Part shown: in pieces, positions 1-7,787 of the stretch | Position numbering within the stretch: position 1 is the stretch's first letter | Layout: every line of letters starts with the position of its first letter | NCBI RefSeq assembly: GCF_009296315.1 | Contig: NZ_WHLY01000001.1 | Span: forward strand, 149,721-213,720 | Reading direction: 5' to 3' | Source: Salmonirosea aquatica | GTDB taxonomy: Bacteria > Bacteroidota > Bacteroidia > Cytophagales > Spirosomataceae | Length of the DNA: 64,000 bases | Notes under the pieces: generated by a model | What the model was told of the DNA's origin: nothing | The model's input: the letters and a program-made list of their open reading frames with translations, nothing else | Databases searched by the model: none | Position numbers and translations under genes: made by a program

Positions 1-252
1 CAAGTTGGCTTTCTTCATCATCGTTGAGTACGCATTTTCGTACAATTGCCTTTTGTTCATACCTCCAATTGCCAATACGTAAGTCACCTCGGAGCTTCCG
101 CTTACCTGATCGACTACTTTGAAATTGTTCCCACTTAAGTGTACCTCAGTGGCATTTTGATTGTGGTTGGTAACAAGAGCGGCACTGATGCCACATGAAG
201 TAAGAAGTGCCGCGAGAAATAACAACACGGTATAAATGCCGATCGTTTTCAT
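1..252 (-). CDS. DUF6567-like lipoprotein, C-terminus beyond window
   Basis: The minus-strand frame opens with ATG at 252 and stays open to the window edge (84 codons), so the 3' end is missing. The product starts with a short hydrophobic signal and an SPII lipobox ending in Leu-Thr-Ser-Cys (Cys at residue 20), so it should be a membrane-anchored lipoprotein. The segment after it (SGNNFKVVDQVSGSSEVTY, then an IGGMNKRQLYENAYS stretch) resembles the small Bacteroidota lipoprotein family DUF6567, whose function is unknown. The family name is from memory; the lipoprotein signal is seen directly. Confidence 0.72.
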   Translation of the reverse strand, partial: MKTIGIYTVLLFLAALLTSCGISAALVTNHNQNATEVHLSGNNFKVVDQVSGSSEVTYVLAIGGMNKRQLYENAYSTMMKKANL

Positions 253-612
253 TGTAATAATTCTTTATTATTATAAATGTATAGAAACTTAAATTTCAAC
301 AATTGACCCAGTTCACCGGTAAAGTGCTCTTTCCACTTATTGACTTGTACTTTAAAAATTTCCGGCATATTGGTGCTCACGGGATAGAAAGCGGCCGCGA
401 TGAGAGGTTCTATAAAAAACCTATTCTTGAACATGGGAAGCTGTTGTCAGCGGTTTTATTGTGTTGAAAGGTACCCGGTTAATTTTTAAGAGCGTGTTGG
501 GAAATTAAATTTGGTCAAACCTATAATTTGCCGAATGATAATCGCAGTGATTGTCAAGCGGATCGTCTGTACTTTTGGTAAATCAAGGTGCCTATTCAGT
601 ATTTCAATGGTA
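253..612. other. Gap without a convincing gene
   Basis: This AT-rich stretch holds only a 61-codon minus-strand frame (249-434). Its stop overlaps the lipoprotein start in an ATGA, but its composition and sequence look non-coding. It probably contains the promoter and leader of the lipoprotein gene; I could not identify specific promoter elements. Confidence 0.4.
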
Positions 613-804
613 TTAAAATACTGAAAGTAAGTCAATTATAAATCTCCAACAAGCCCTAAGGGTTTCCTTTATCTCATCGAATCCGCTGGGCTTCACGAAA
701 AAACCCTGGACGGAAGTGCTGTGGGCGTCAACGACGGCCTGCCGGTTGCTCGCGGTGGCGAAGTAGACGTAGGGAACGCACCTCAGGCTGAGCTCGGCGC
801 CGGC
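613..804 (-). pseudogene. Remnant of a response-regulator receiver domain
   Basis: Reading leftwards, codons from 804 to the TAA at 613-615 give a sequence ending in PYVYFATASNRQAVVDAH, then GFFVKPSGFDEIKETLRACW. This matches the second half of a CheY-like receiver domain: beta-4 with the conserved Thr/Ser switch residue (FATAS), and beta-5 with the Lys-Pro pair (FVKPS). The N-terminal half with the phosphoacceptor Asp is absent, and an in-frame TAG lies directly upstream (805-807). It is therefore a truncated, presumably dead piece of a short single-domain regulator. Confidence 0.55.
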
Positions 805-866
805 CTAGACTTTCCTCCTTACACTTGTCTATAACTTGTAACCGTTTTTGGAACAATTGCTTATTT

Positions 867-2888
867 CTATTTCTTTTTCAGGGCTGATACCTTGGCGCGT
901 AATTCGTCTATCTGGGCTACTTTCTTCTCCAATTCTACCACGTACAGCGTCAGTTCTTCGACTTTCTCCAACAGCTTCGCGTTGAACGCCGTGGTTTCCA
1001 TCCCTTCTGATACCATCGCCGCCGCTGAAGGTACCCCCGGCAGGTGTTTGTGTTTTTTGACGAAATCCGCCACCTCGCCCAAAGGCCGCAGCGCGTAGCC
1101 CGGCTCGAAAACCTTGTCCGACCAATCGGCCACGCTCGCTACCTGCACGCGCGGCTGGTTCAGGATAATTTTGCCTTGCGCATCGACCGTCAAGTACTGC
1201 CCGGCGTTGGGCCGGTAGGTACTCAGGATTCCAGGGATTTGCACGGAAGATTCATTCCCCCCAAGCACCACCGTTTTCTCCGCACCCGCGGGAATCTCTG
1301 CACCCAGGCCAAGGGCCAGACTCTCGTGTTCGTTGAAGTGCAGGAAGGGTTGGTTTTTCAGGCGCAGCGAGTTGTCGAAGGCTACGAAGTTCATGTTGCC
1401 CCGTAGGGTCAGCCGCTGGTTGGGGTAGGCTGTGCCGATACCGACTTTGACATTGGCCGTGTCGCCCAGCACCAGGCCGTCATCCACACCTACAAGGGCT
1501 TTATTTCCCAGGGCGGTTGCCCGTTGGAGGTTCGCTTTATCAGCACCGGTAGCATCGGTTTCGTTACCAAAAAAAGAATTACCACTTCCAGTAATGATAT
1601 TGAACCCGGCCCTAGGTCCTGTAAACGAGTTGTTTCTACCCATAGTATTGCTGTAGCCAGCCTGATAGCCAGTAAACGAATTTCCCCAGCCCATCGTATT
1701 GTTGTATCCGGCCTGAGTACCGATAAACAAGTTCTGGCCTCCGTGAGTATTGCTGTGCCCGGCCCCAGAGCCTATAAACGAGTTGCTGCTACCCGCAATA
1801 TTGTCGGCTCCGGCCCCAGAACCTATAAACGTGTTATTGCCCCCATAGTTATTGCTATACCCGGCCCGAGTACCTATAAATAAGTTGTCGCTACCCGCAA
1901 TATTGCTGTATCCGGCAAAAAAACCTATAAACGAGTTATCGCTTCCGTAGGAGTTACTGTACCCGGCCCTATAACCTATAAAGGAGTTTTGGCCACCCGC
2001 ACTATTGCTGTATCCGGCCTGAGTACCGATAAACAAGTTGCTTCCCCCGCTGGTGTTTTGGAATCCGGCCCCAGTACCGATAAACGAGTTGCCGCTGCCC
2101 GTAGTGGTGTTGCGCCCGGCCTCATAGCCCACAAACGTGTTCTGGCTGCCTACCGTGTTGTTATACCCGGCGTTAGAACCGACAAACGAGTTGCTGAATC
2201 CTGTGGTGTTGCTGAGCCCGGCCTGAGAGCCTATAAACGAATTGTTGTTTCCACTGTTGTTACTGTACCCGGCCTGAGAACCTATAAACGAGTTGTCGTT
2301 ACCCGCATTATTGCTGTACCCGGCCTGATAGCCTGTAAACGAGTTGTTGCTACCACCCGTATTTTGGAATCCCGCCTGATAGCCTGTAAACGAGTTCCGT
2401 CCCCCGCTGATGTTTTGGAATCCGGCCCCAGTACCGATAAACGAGTTGCCGCTACCCGTAGTGGTATAGTACCCGGCCTCAGAGCCTATAAACGAGTTGC
2501 CGCTGCCCTCCGTATTACTGTACCCGGCCCTGTAACCCGAAAACGAGTTGTTGCTGCCCGTGGTAGTGCTGTACCCGGCCCTGGAACCTACAAATGAGTT
2601 GCTGTTTCCGGTGGTGTTGCTGTATCCGGCCTGATAGCCTAAAAATGAGTTCTGGCTGCCGGTCGTGGAAGCCACGCCTGCTTGCTGGCCGACGAATACA
2701 TTGAGGTTGGCATGGTCAGCCGCCGGGTAAGTGTTGTTCGTCCCCACCACAACGTTGCTAGCCCCCGTGCCACCGCCGGGTAGGGCGCCCGAGGTAGTCA
2801 GGACGGTGTTCTGGGCAGCAGCAGGGGTCAGCCAATACACTAGTAGAAAAACGGACAGCGTGACGGAGATCCTGGGAAATTTCAGCAT
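867..2888 (-). CDS. Secreted repeat protein with endosialidase-chaperone-like C-terminus
   Basis: A 673-residue protein. It has an N-terminal signal peptide (residues 1-25, ending TPAAAQ), then 22 tandem 17-residue repeats (about 63-436) of the type NSFIGxxAGYSNxxGxx. A beta-rich stretch follows (VGIGTAYPNQRL, about 480-500). The C-terminal region (about 590-673) has HKHLPGVPSAAAM followed by a coiled coil that opens LLEKVEELTLYVVELEKK. Such proteins are common at Bacteroidota surfaces and resemble phage tail fibres, in which the C-terminal domain assists trimer folding. Role in adhesion is inferred. The protein encoded at 42579-44123 has the same design. Its start follows an AT-rich upstream region and no partner gene is adjacent. 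Confidence 0.85.
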   Translation of the reverse strand: MLKFPRISVTLSVFLLVYWLTPAAAQNTVLTTSGALPGGGTGASNVVVGTNNTYPAADHANLNVFVGQQAGVASTTGSQNSFLGYQAGYSNTTGNSNSFVGSRAGYSTTTGSNNSFSGYRAGYSNTEGSGNSFIGSEAGYYTTTGSGNSFIGTGAGFQNISGGRNSFTGYQAGFQNTGGSNNSFTGYQAGYSNNAGNDNSFIGSQAGYSNNSGNNNSFIGSQAGLSNTTGFSNSFVGSNAGYNNTVGSQNTFVGYEAGRNTTTGSGNSFIGTGAGFQNTSGGSNLFIGTQAGYSNSAGGQNSFIGYRAGYSNSYGSDNSFIGFFAGYSNIAGSDNLFIGTRAGYSNNYGGNNTFIGSGAGADNIAGSSNSFIGSGAGHSNTHGGQNLFIGTQAGYNNTMGWGNSFTGYQAGYSNTMGRNNSFTGPRAGFNIITGSGNSFFGNETDATGADKANLQRATALGNKALVGVDDGLVLGDTANVKVGIGTAYPNQRLTLRGNMNFVAFDNSLRLKNQPFLHFNEHESLALGLGAEIPAGAEKTVVLGGNESSVQIPGILSTYRPNAGQYLTVDAQGKIILNQPRVQVASVADWSDKVFEPGYALRPLGEVADFVKKHKHLPGVPSAAAMVSEGMETTAFNAKLLEKVEELTLYVVELEKKVAQIDELRAKVSALKKK
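1581..2702 (-). repeat. 22 tandem 51-bp repeats inside a surface protein gene
   Basis: Each unit encodes 17 residues starting Asn-Ser/Leu/Thr-Phe and carrying an invariant Gly at position 5 and usually Ala-Gly at 8-9. Units are in register with no indels across 22 copies. DNA of units differs mainly at third positions and at the residue pairs after the Ala-Gly. A 23rd degenerate unit follows (NSFFGNE). Confidence 0.85.
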
Positions 2889-3376
2889 GATCGTTTGTGT
2901 TTTAGTGAATCCATAATTGGATTTAAATGGCGGCAGAAGCGGACTTGTTACTGGCCTTATCGCCGTTTTATTGAATGCATGACTGGATTCAAATTTGCAA
3001 TTGCGGAATCCACCGAGTAGGCTGCCAACGGAGTTGTTCCATTACATTTATTTGAATTTCCATCATCGTTTTCATAGTTGAAAATGTTTAAGGTTCTATA
3101 GGGGCTCATTCCAATGGCCTAGTTACAAAGGTATTTAGCGGGGTTTACTTTCAGAATGATGTTGCTCAGCCCAACCTGTGATTATTGCCTGTATAATCCC
3201 ATTCAATCATCCTAGGATCACCATTGGCGCTTTGAGCGTATATTCAAGGGACTGTTGGTGGTAGACCAAAAGCGGCACAGGGGTATCCACCATTAATTTT
3301 TTGTCATTGAAGGGTTGTGAAGCTTTTCAAAAAAGCCTCTTTGCCTGTTCGAAACGATCAACAGATCCGTTAGGAT
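2889..3376. other. Gap without a gene
   Basis: No plausible coding frame. The part next to 2889 presumably holds the promoter for the leftward repeat-protein gene. Nothing else stands out. Confidence 0.4.
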
Positions 3377-3532
3377 TTAATCACAATAATCCTCCAGGGC
3401 ATCTATCACATGACCGCCATGCAATAGGGCAATGACCAGTTTTGCGCCCCGGTCGCGGGCGAGTTGCATGGCGAAGTGAACCGCTTTGTTGGCATTGGAA
3501 GTGAGGTCGGTGGCGACTACGGTGGTTTTCAT
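3377..3532 (-). pseudogene. Truncated universal stress protein (UspA N-terminus)
   Basis: A 51-codon frame starts at ATG 3532 and reads MKTTVVATDLTSNANKAV, then HFAMQLARDRGAKLV. This is the classic first strand and helix of a UspA domain (ATDxSxNAxxAxxxAxxLA). Family members have about 140 or 280 residues; here the homology stops after about 35 residues and the rest (HGGHVIDALEDYCD) does not match. The ATP-binding Gly-rich motif is absent. It is a 5' fragment in a run of other broken genes (3377-5480). Confidence 0.65.
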
Positions 3533-3727
3533 GGGTTAAGCAGGGTGGTTTTGAGAGGGAAAGATTCCTGCAAAAAAATGGCATCTCATCCAACCTTGAG
3601 CTGAGCATGCTCACTTTGGCAACTGATCTGTGTCGCCCCGGCAGACAGGTCAGGGGGCTAATTTTGGCAAACTGATTGGGGCAGGAGAAATATCCCGCCG
3701 ATTTTTTAACATCACAATGGCCAAGCC

Positions 3728-4303
3728 ATGAAACGCCGCGGTGGCCCGGCAGTTCGGCCAACCGCTCAGGATCGAGCAGGTACCCATACCCGAAGTGGTA
3801 CCGGGCAGCATCCTGGTGAAAGTGGCCGCCTGCGGCATTTGCCAAACCGACCTCCATGTCATCAGCGGCGATTGGCCAGTCCTGCCGACCCTGCCGCTGA
3901 TTCCCGGCCACGAAGGCGTGGGCACCGTGGTGGCCGTCGGCGAAGGCGTGACGCAGGTCAGGGAACCGCGTGGGCATACCCTGGCTGTACTCGGCCTGCG
4001 GACACTGTGAGTATTACCACAGCGGCTGGGAGTCGCTGTGCCATAGCCAGCAGAACACGGATTATTCCGTCCAGGGCAGTTACGCCGAGTACGTACGGGC
4101 CAACCCGGACTACGTTGTGCATCTTCCCGATAACCTTTCGTTCCTGGAGGCGGCACCCATTCTCTGCGCCAGGGTCACGGTCTATAAGGAACTGAAGGAA
4201 ACGGACACCCGTGCCGGCGAATGGGTGATCATCTCGGGGATAGGCGGCCTGGGTCACCTGGCGGTGCAGTACGCCAAAGCCATGGGCTACAAGTTCGTTG
4301 GCC
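3728..4303 (+). pseudogene. Zinc-dependent alcohol dehydrogenase, frameshifted and truncated
   Basis: Three reading frames together give the first two thirds of a medium-chain Zn alcohol dehydrogenase (AdhP-like). The native start is probably ATG 3728; an extra base at about 3734 shifts the frame, and a missing base at about 3965 shifts it again. Visible motifs are ACGICQTDLHV (catalytic-zinc Cys), PLIPGHEGVG (catalytic His-Glu), the structural-zinc loop [15 protein letters not shown] (third Cys replaced by Tyr), and the NAD-binding [11 protein letters not shown]. Homology ends near 4303, where the sequence joins an opposite-strand Tn3 transposase fragment. The remaining C-terminal third is missing, so no active enzyme can be made. 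Confidence 0.78.
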
Positions 4304-4304
4304 T

Positions 4305-4686
4305 CTTGCTGGCACCGTTCCCGAACAGCGTCGGCGAAGGGCATCACTTCGAGCACGGTCAAGACCAGGCTCCGGTGACGCCGGGCCGTTGAGTCGGCAT
4401 AACCGGGCGTTGGCGGGGCGGCCCCCTTGCGCGAGACGCGCTGAGCGGTGAACTCCCAGTCTTTTTGAGCAAAAGTCGCTGGTGAGAAGAATCGGCAGGA
4501 CGCCCGGAAGTACCCTAACTGGAGCAGAAATCCCGCCTGGTTTGCCTGGGTGTCCAAACTGGCCAGTACTGGCTTAATCTCGTCGGTGATCTGAAAGAAG
4601 AACCGGCGCTGGGCGTAGGTGAAGCTGGGCGGGGTTTCGAACTCGCGCTGGTGGCCCTTTTCTAAAATCGGCCGAAGGGTGGGCAT
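4305..4686 (-). pseudogene. Tn3-family transposase N-terminal fragment (DUF4158)
   Basis: From ATG 4686 the minus strand reads MPTLRPILEKGHQREFE, FTYAQRRFFFQITDEI, LLQLGYFRASCRFFSPATF and [13 protein letters not shown]. This is the DUF4158 N-terminal DNA-binding domain of Tn3-family TnpA proteins, which are about 1000 residues long. Homology ends near residue 120; beyond it the frame only reads antisense of the alcohol dehydrogenase remnant. The DDE domain, resolvase and a second terminal repeat are absent, so this is one end of a decayed transposon that probably broke the dehydrogenase gene. Confidence 0.75.
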
Positions 4687-4716
4687 CGGGTTCGGTGATA
4701 ACGAGCGCTAAAGGCG

Positions 4717-5480
4717 ATGAGAATGGATGGTGTTAAGGTACGTGTAAAAGCGTATGAATATGCTACTTTTACCCGTGCAAATACCTTTAAGAACGAAGCC
4801 CCCTTTTCAACCATGATTCATGGCTATGTGCGCGTCTCGACGGCCGCCGGGAGGGCCAATGGTCAGCAGAATTTTCACTGTAAGGACTGCCGCAAGCAGT
4901 TTCAGTTTGAGTATAGGTATCCTGGCACCGACCCGCGCGTCAAGCGCAAAGTTTGTGAGATGGCTCTGAACTGCAGCGGCATTCGCGACACGGCCAGAGT
5001 GCTGATAATGAATGCGATGACCGTGATTGCGGTTTTGCGACTGTGGTTCAAAACCCACGGTGAGCCGGACTTCGAGGGCACTTATCAGAGCGTGATGATC
5101 GACGCGATGTAGATGTGGGTGGGCAGACGCAAGGCGGGCAACCTTTGGCTTTGGTACGCCCGGGCGGCGGGCCGCTACTGTGGTTAGAGTCGCAAGATAC
5201 TCGCCTTCCAGATTGGTAAGCGCGACGACGCTAAGTGCAAGAAGCTGATGCGTAAACTGGCGCGCTTGGACATAAGATATTATTATACAGATGATTGGAA
5301 GTCTTACAAGAAACACATACCGCCCGACAAGCACACGGTTGCAAAGAAGAAGACTCAGAAAATCGAGCGGCAGAACCTCAATTTCAGGACGTACATGAAG
5401 CGGCCGGCTAGCAAGACGATCTGTTTCTCTAAAAAAACGATATGCACTACGGGATGATGAAGGCTTACATCTGGGTAAAA
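4717..5480 (+). pseudogene. IS1-family transposase (InsA/InsB-like), degenerate
   Basis: The first part (to 5112) resembles InsA: NGQQNFHCKDCRKQFQF is its zinc-finger and basic region. It runs into an InsB-like part broken by in-frame stops (TAG 5110-5112 and another near 5185): WLWYARAAGRY, ILAFQIGKRDDAKCKKL, LDIRYYYTDDWKSYKK, then the hallmark TQKIERQNLNFRTYMKR. A frame change near 5435 is needed to read the conserved MHYGMMKAYIW end. The first Cys pair of the zinc finger is lost. No clear terminal inverted repeats could be set. Confidence 0.75.
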
Positions 5481-5733
5481 ACGTCGCTTAGTAACGGCAT
5501 AAATTCTGTTACACTACCATAAATTTATATCTGTCAGAACAACAGAAGTGAGTATATGACTTTATTCACCCACAAGTAAGGATAAAAAATCTCTAAAAGT
5601 AACAGTAGATTTCCCTAGTTACTATGTTGATAATGTGTGAAATAACCATTTATTTAAACCTATGTTAAGCACTCTTCATATTTAGTTCACATCATAACCA
5701 TTGTATTATGATATATTTATGTTTTAATTCTGT

Positions 5734-6315
5734 ATGAATATTTATCATAAGTATAGTGATACGGAACTAACCGCCCTAATTACCGACGGTGACTCCTTGG
5801 CTTTTGCCGAAATCTACCATCGTTATAAGGGAATTTTGTTTAGGCACTCCTTCCGTATGCTAGGTGATGAAGAGGAAGCTAAAGATGTAGTACAGGAGCT
5901 TTTCACCCAACTCTGGACCCGAAGAGAGAATATCAATATTAGCACAGCGCTTTCATCCTACCTGTATACCTCCACAAGAAATCGCATTCTTGATATTATC
6001 GCCCATAAAAAAATTGAAGAAAAATATGTTCAGTCTTTAGACTGCTTTCTTGAAAAAGGAGAATATATAACCGATCACTATTTTAGAGAAAAGGAACTTA
6101 GGGAACAGATCGAAAAAGAAGTATCTCTGTTACCTCCACGGATGCGAGAAGTATTTGAGCTCAGCCGACAGGACAACCTTACCTATAAAGAAATTGCCGA
6201 GGAATTGAATATTTCGGACAAAACTGTAAAAAAACAGATTAATAATGCTCTCTCTATTCTCCGTCAAAAATTGGATATTGCCTTTATTTGTGCTCTCTTC
6301 CTCCGCTTTCTATAA
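5734..6315 (+). CDS. ECF (FecI-like) RNA polymerase sigma factor
   Basis: A 193-residue sigma-70 family protein of the usual ECF length. Region 2 lies at about 26-95 (YHRYKGILFRHSFRML, then EEAKDVVQELFTQLW). Region 4 lies at about 130-180, with the helix-turn-helix YKEIAEELNISDKTVKKQ. It is followed 83 bp later by a FecR anti-sigma gene and then by an STN-bearing SusC, the standard Bacteroidota cell-surface signalling trio. The inferred job is to direct transcription of the downstream SusCD locus once released by FecR. Upstream DNA (5480-5733) is AT-rich and without genes. Confidence 0.93.
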   Translation: MNIYHKYSDTELTALITDGDSLAFAEIYHRYKGILFRHSFRMLGDEEEAKDVVQELFTQLWTRRENINISTALSSYLYTSTRNRILDIIAHKKIEEKYVQSLDCFLEKGEYITDHYFREKELREQIEKEVSLLPPRMREVFELSRQDNLTYKEIAEELNISDKTVKKQINNALSILRQKLDIAFICALFLRFL

Positions 6316-6398
6316 TTTTTTTCCTTTTTTTTTATATTCATCTACTACCTTGGCCTTCCCCGCCCGTCTTATAGATATAAAGCAGATGGTTTATCCTC

Positions 6399-7598
6399 AT
6401 GAAGGTGTCTCAGGCTCAAAAATTACTAGAAAAGTATCGGGAAGGAAACCTCACCGACGCCGAGAAGGCCATTCTCGAAAGCTGGTACCTATCGCTGGCT
6501 AATACTCAGCGAACTGATCTTCAAGATGCTACACTGGAAAAGCATCTTGCTTCGATCTTTAAATCTTTGCCAGGATCTGAGCAATCACCTCAGGCTAGAA
6601 TAATAAAATTCTGGCCTAAATGGATAGCTGCTGCATCAGTTTTATTTACCCTCTTTGGCGGTACATACTGGTACTTCCAGCAGACGCAGACAAATCATCG
6701 TGCAGTATCACAATCGGCAGTGCACCGAGCAGACGTCCCTCCAGGCGATAACCGCGCGGTGCTTACGCTGGCCAACGGGGAGCGGATAGTACTTGAAGCC
6801 TTAAAAAATGGAGAATTCGCTCGTGAAAAAAATGCAACGATCATCAAGACCAAAGAGGGGGAAATTATTTATGAACAATCCGGGCGGTCCTCTCTTAACC
6901 CACAAGCTACTGACGGAGCGGTATCTTACAATACCATTACAACTCCCAAAGCGGGTCAGTATCAGGTTAAGTTACCCGATGGGACCCGCGTATGGCTTAA
7001 TGCCGCCTCTTCCATCCGTTTCCCTACCGTATTCTCAAACCAGGAGCGACTAGTTGAAATAACCGGTGAAATCTATTTTGAAGTAGCCAAAGCAACTCAT
7101 AAAACAAGGCGTATTCCATTTATAGTATTAGCCGGAAATCAAACTGTGGAAGTGCTGGGAACACGCTTCAATGTGAGCAGCTATGCCGATGAAGGAAGTA
7201 TCACAACTACCTTAGTAGAGGGGAGTATCAAGGTACACCTTTCCGGAGTTCGGGATAAAGGCCTCCTACTCAAGCCAGGGCAGCAGGCGCTGTTGCTTAA
7301 CAAGTCTCAAAAAGCTTCTCCCCGGCAGCAGCCCTTTAATGTGCGGGAAGTGGATACCCGTTCGGTAATAGCCTGGAAGGAAGGGCGATTCAGATTTGAC
7401 AATATCAGCCTGCCTGAGCTTATGCGTCAGCTATCACGTTGGTACGATGTTGAAGTGGTTTATGAGGGTCGGGTTAAAGAATACGAATTTGTGGGGCAGA
7501 TCGAACGAAATACCAATCTATCCAAAGTTCTTAAGATCCTGGAAGTAGGTGGGGTAAAGTTTCGTCAAGAAGGAAAAAAAATAATTATATCCGAGTAG
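6399..7598 (+). CDS. FecR-family anti-sigma factor
   Basis: A 399-residue protein. A cytoplasmic N-terminal helix-rich part (1-66, YREGNLTDAEKAILESWY) should bind the sigma factor. One transmembrane segment (about 68-90, WIAAASVLFTLFGGTYWYF) follows. The periplasmic FecR domain (about 180-285) contains VKLPDGTRVWLNAASSI and LVEITGEIYFEVAK, and a C-terminal DUF4974 domain (about 320-399) ends the protein; this contacts the STN domain of the TonB-dependent transducer in known systems. Upstream it pairs with the sigma gene; downstream is the STN-SusC. The arrangement supports signal relay outer membrane to FecR to sigma. Confidence 0.93.
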   Translation: MKVSQAQKLLEKYREGNLTDAEKAILESWYLSLANTQRTDLQDATLEKHLASIFKSLPGSEQSPQARIIKFWPKWIAAASVLFTLFGGTYWYFQQTQTNHRAVSQSAVHRADVPPGDNRAVLTLANGERIVLEALKNGEFAREKNATIIKTKEGEIIYEQSGRSSLNPQATDGAVSYNTITTPKAGQYQVKLPDGTRVWLNAASSIRFPTVFSNQERLVEITGEIYFEVAKATHKTRRIPFIVLAGNQTVEVLGTRFNVSSYADEGSITTTLVEGSIKVHLSGVRDKGLLLKPGQQALLLNKSQKASPRQQPFNVREVDTRSVIAWKEGRFRFDNISLPELMRQLSRWYDVEVVYEGRVKEYEFVGQIERNTNLSKVLKILEVGGVKFRQEGKKIIISE

Positions 7599-7658
7599 TA
7601 AATTATTGATGCCTATGAAATAACATCAAACATAAACGCGGCAGGCCTGAATTAAAAA

Positions 7659-7685
7659 AACCGTTTCAGGGGGGCTGAAACGGTT
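7659..7685 (+). terminator. Perfect hairpin between fecR and susC
   Basis: Eleven-base arms AACCGTTTCAG (7659-7669) and CTGAAACGGTT (7675-7685) close a five-G loop. A run of A precedes it, so on the complementary strand it would look like an intrinsic terminator; on the coding strand no U-run follows. It could limit read-through from the sigma/fecR operon or stabilise the 3' end of its mRNA. Function is inferred; the hairpin is seen. Confidence 0.5.
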
Positions 7686-7787
7686 ATAAGTTCGGGTTCT
7701 ATCTTAATTCGCTGAATAGCGAGCCAGAAATGTATTGCCCTTTGTGACCCAAAAAACAATTCAGAAACCCAAAACTAATCCAAATAT

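Noticed and set aside
249..434. 61-codon minus-strand frame overlapping the lipoprotein start by ATGA
   Set aside because: Sequence is low in coding character and matches nothing known; the overlap can arise by chance from a common tetranucleotide.
1524..2597. Long opposite-strand frames across the repeat region
   Set aside because: They are antisense shadows created by the regular 51-bp repeat; the minus-strand protein has signal peptide, repeats and a family-like C-terminus.
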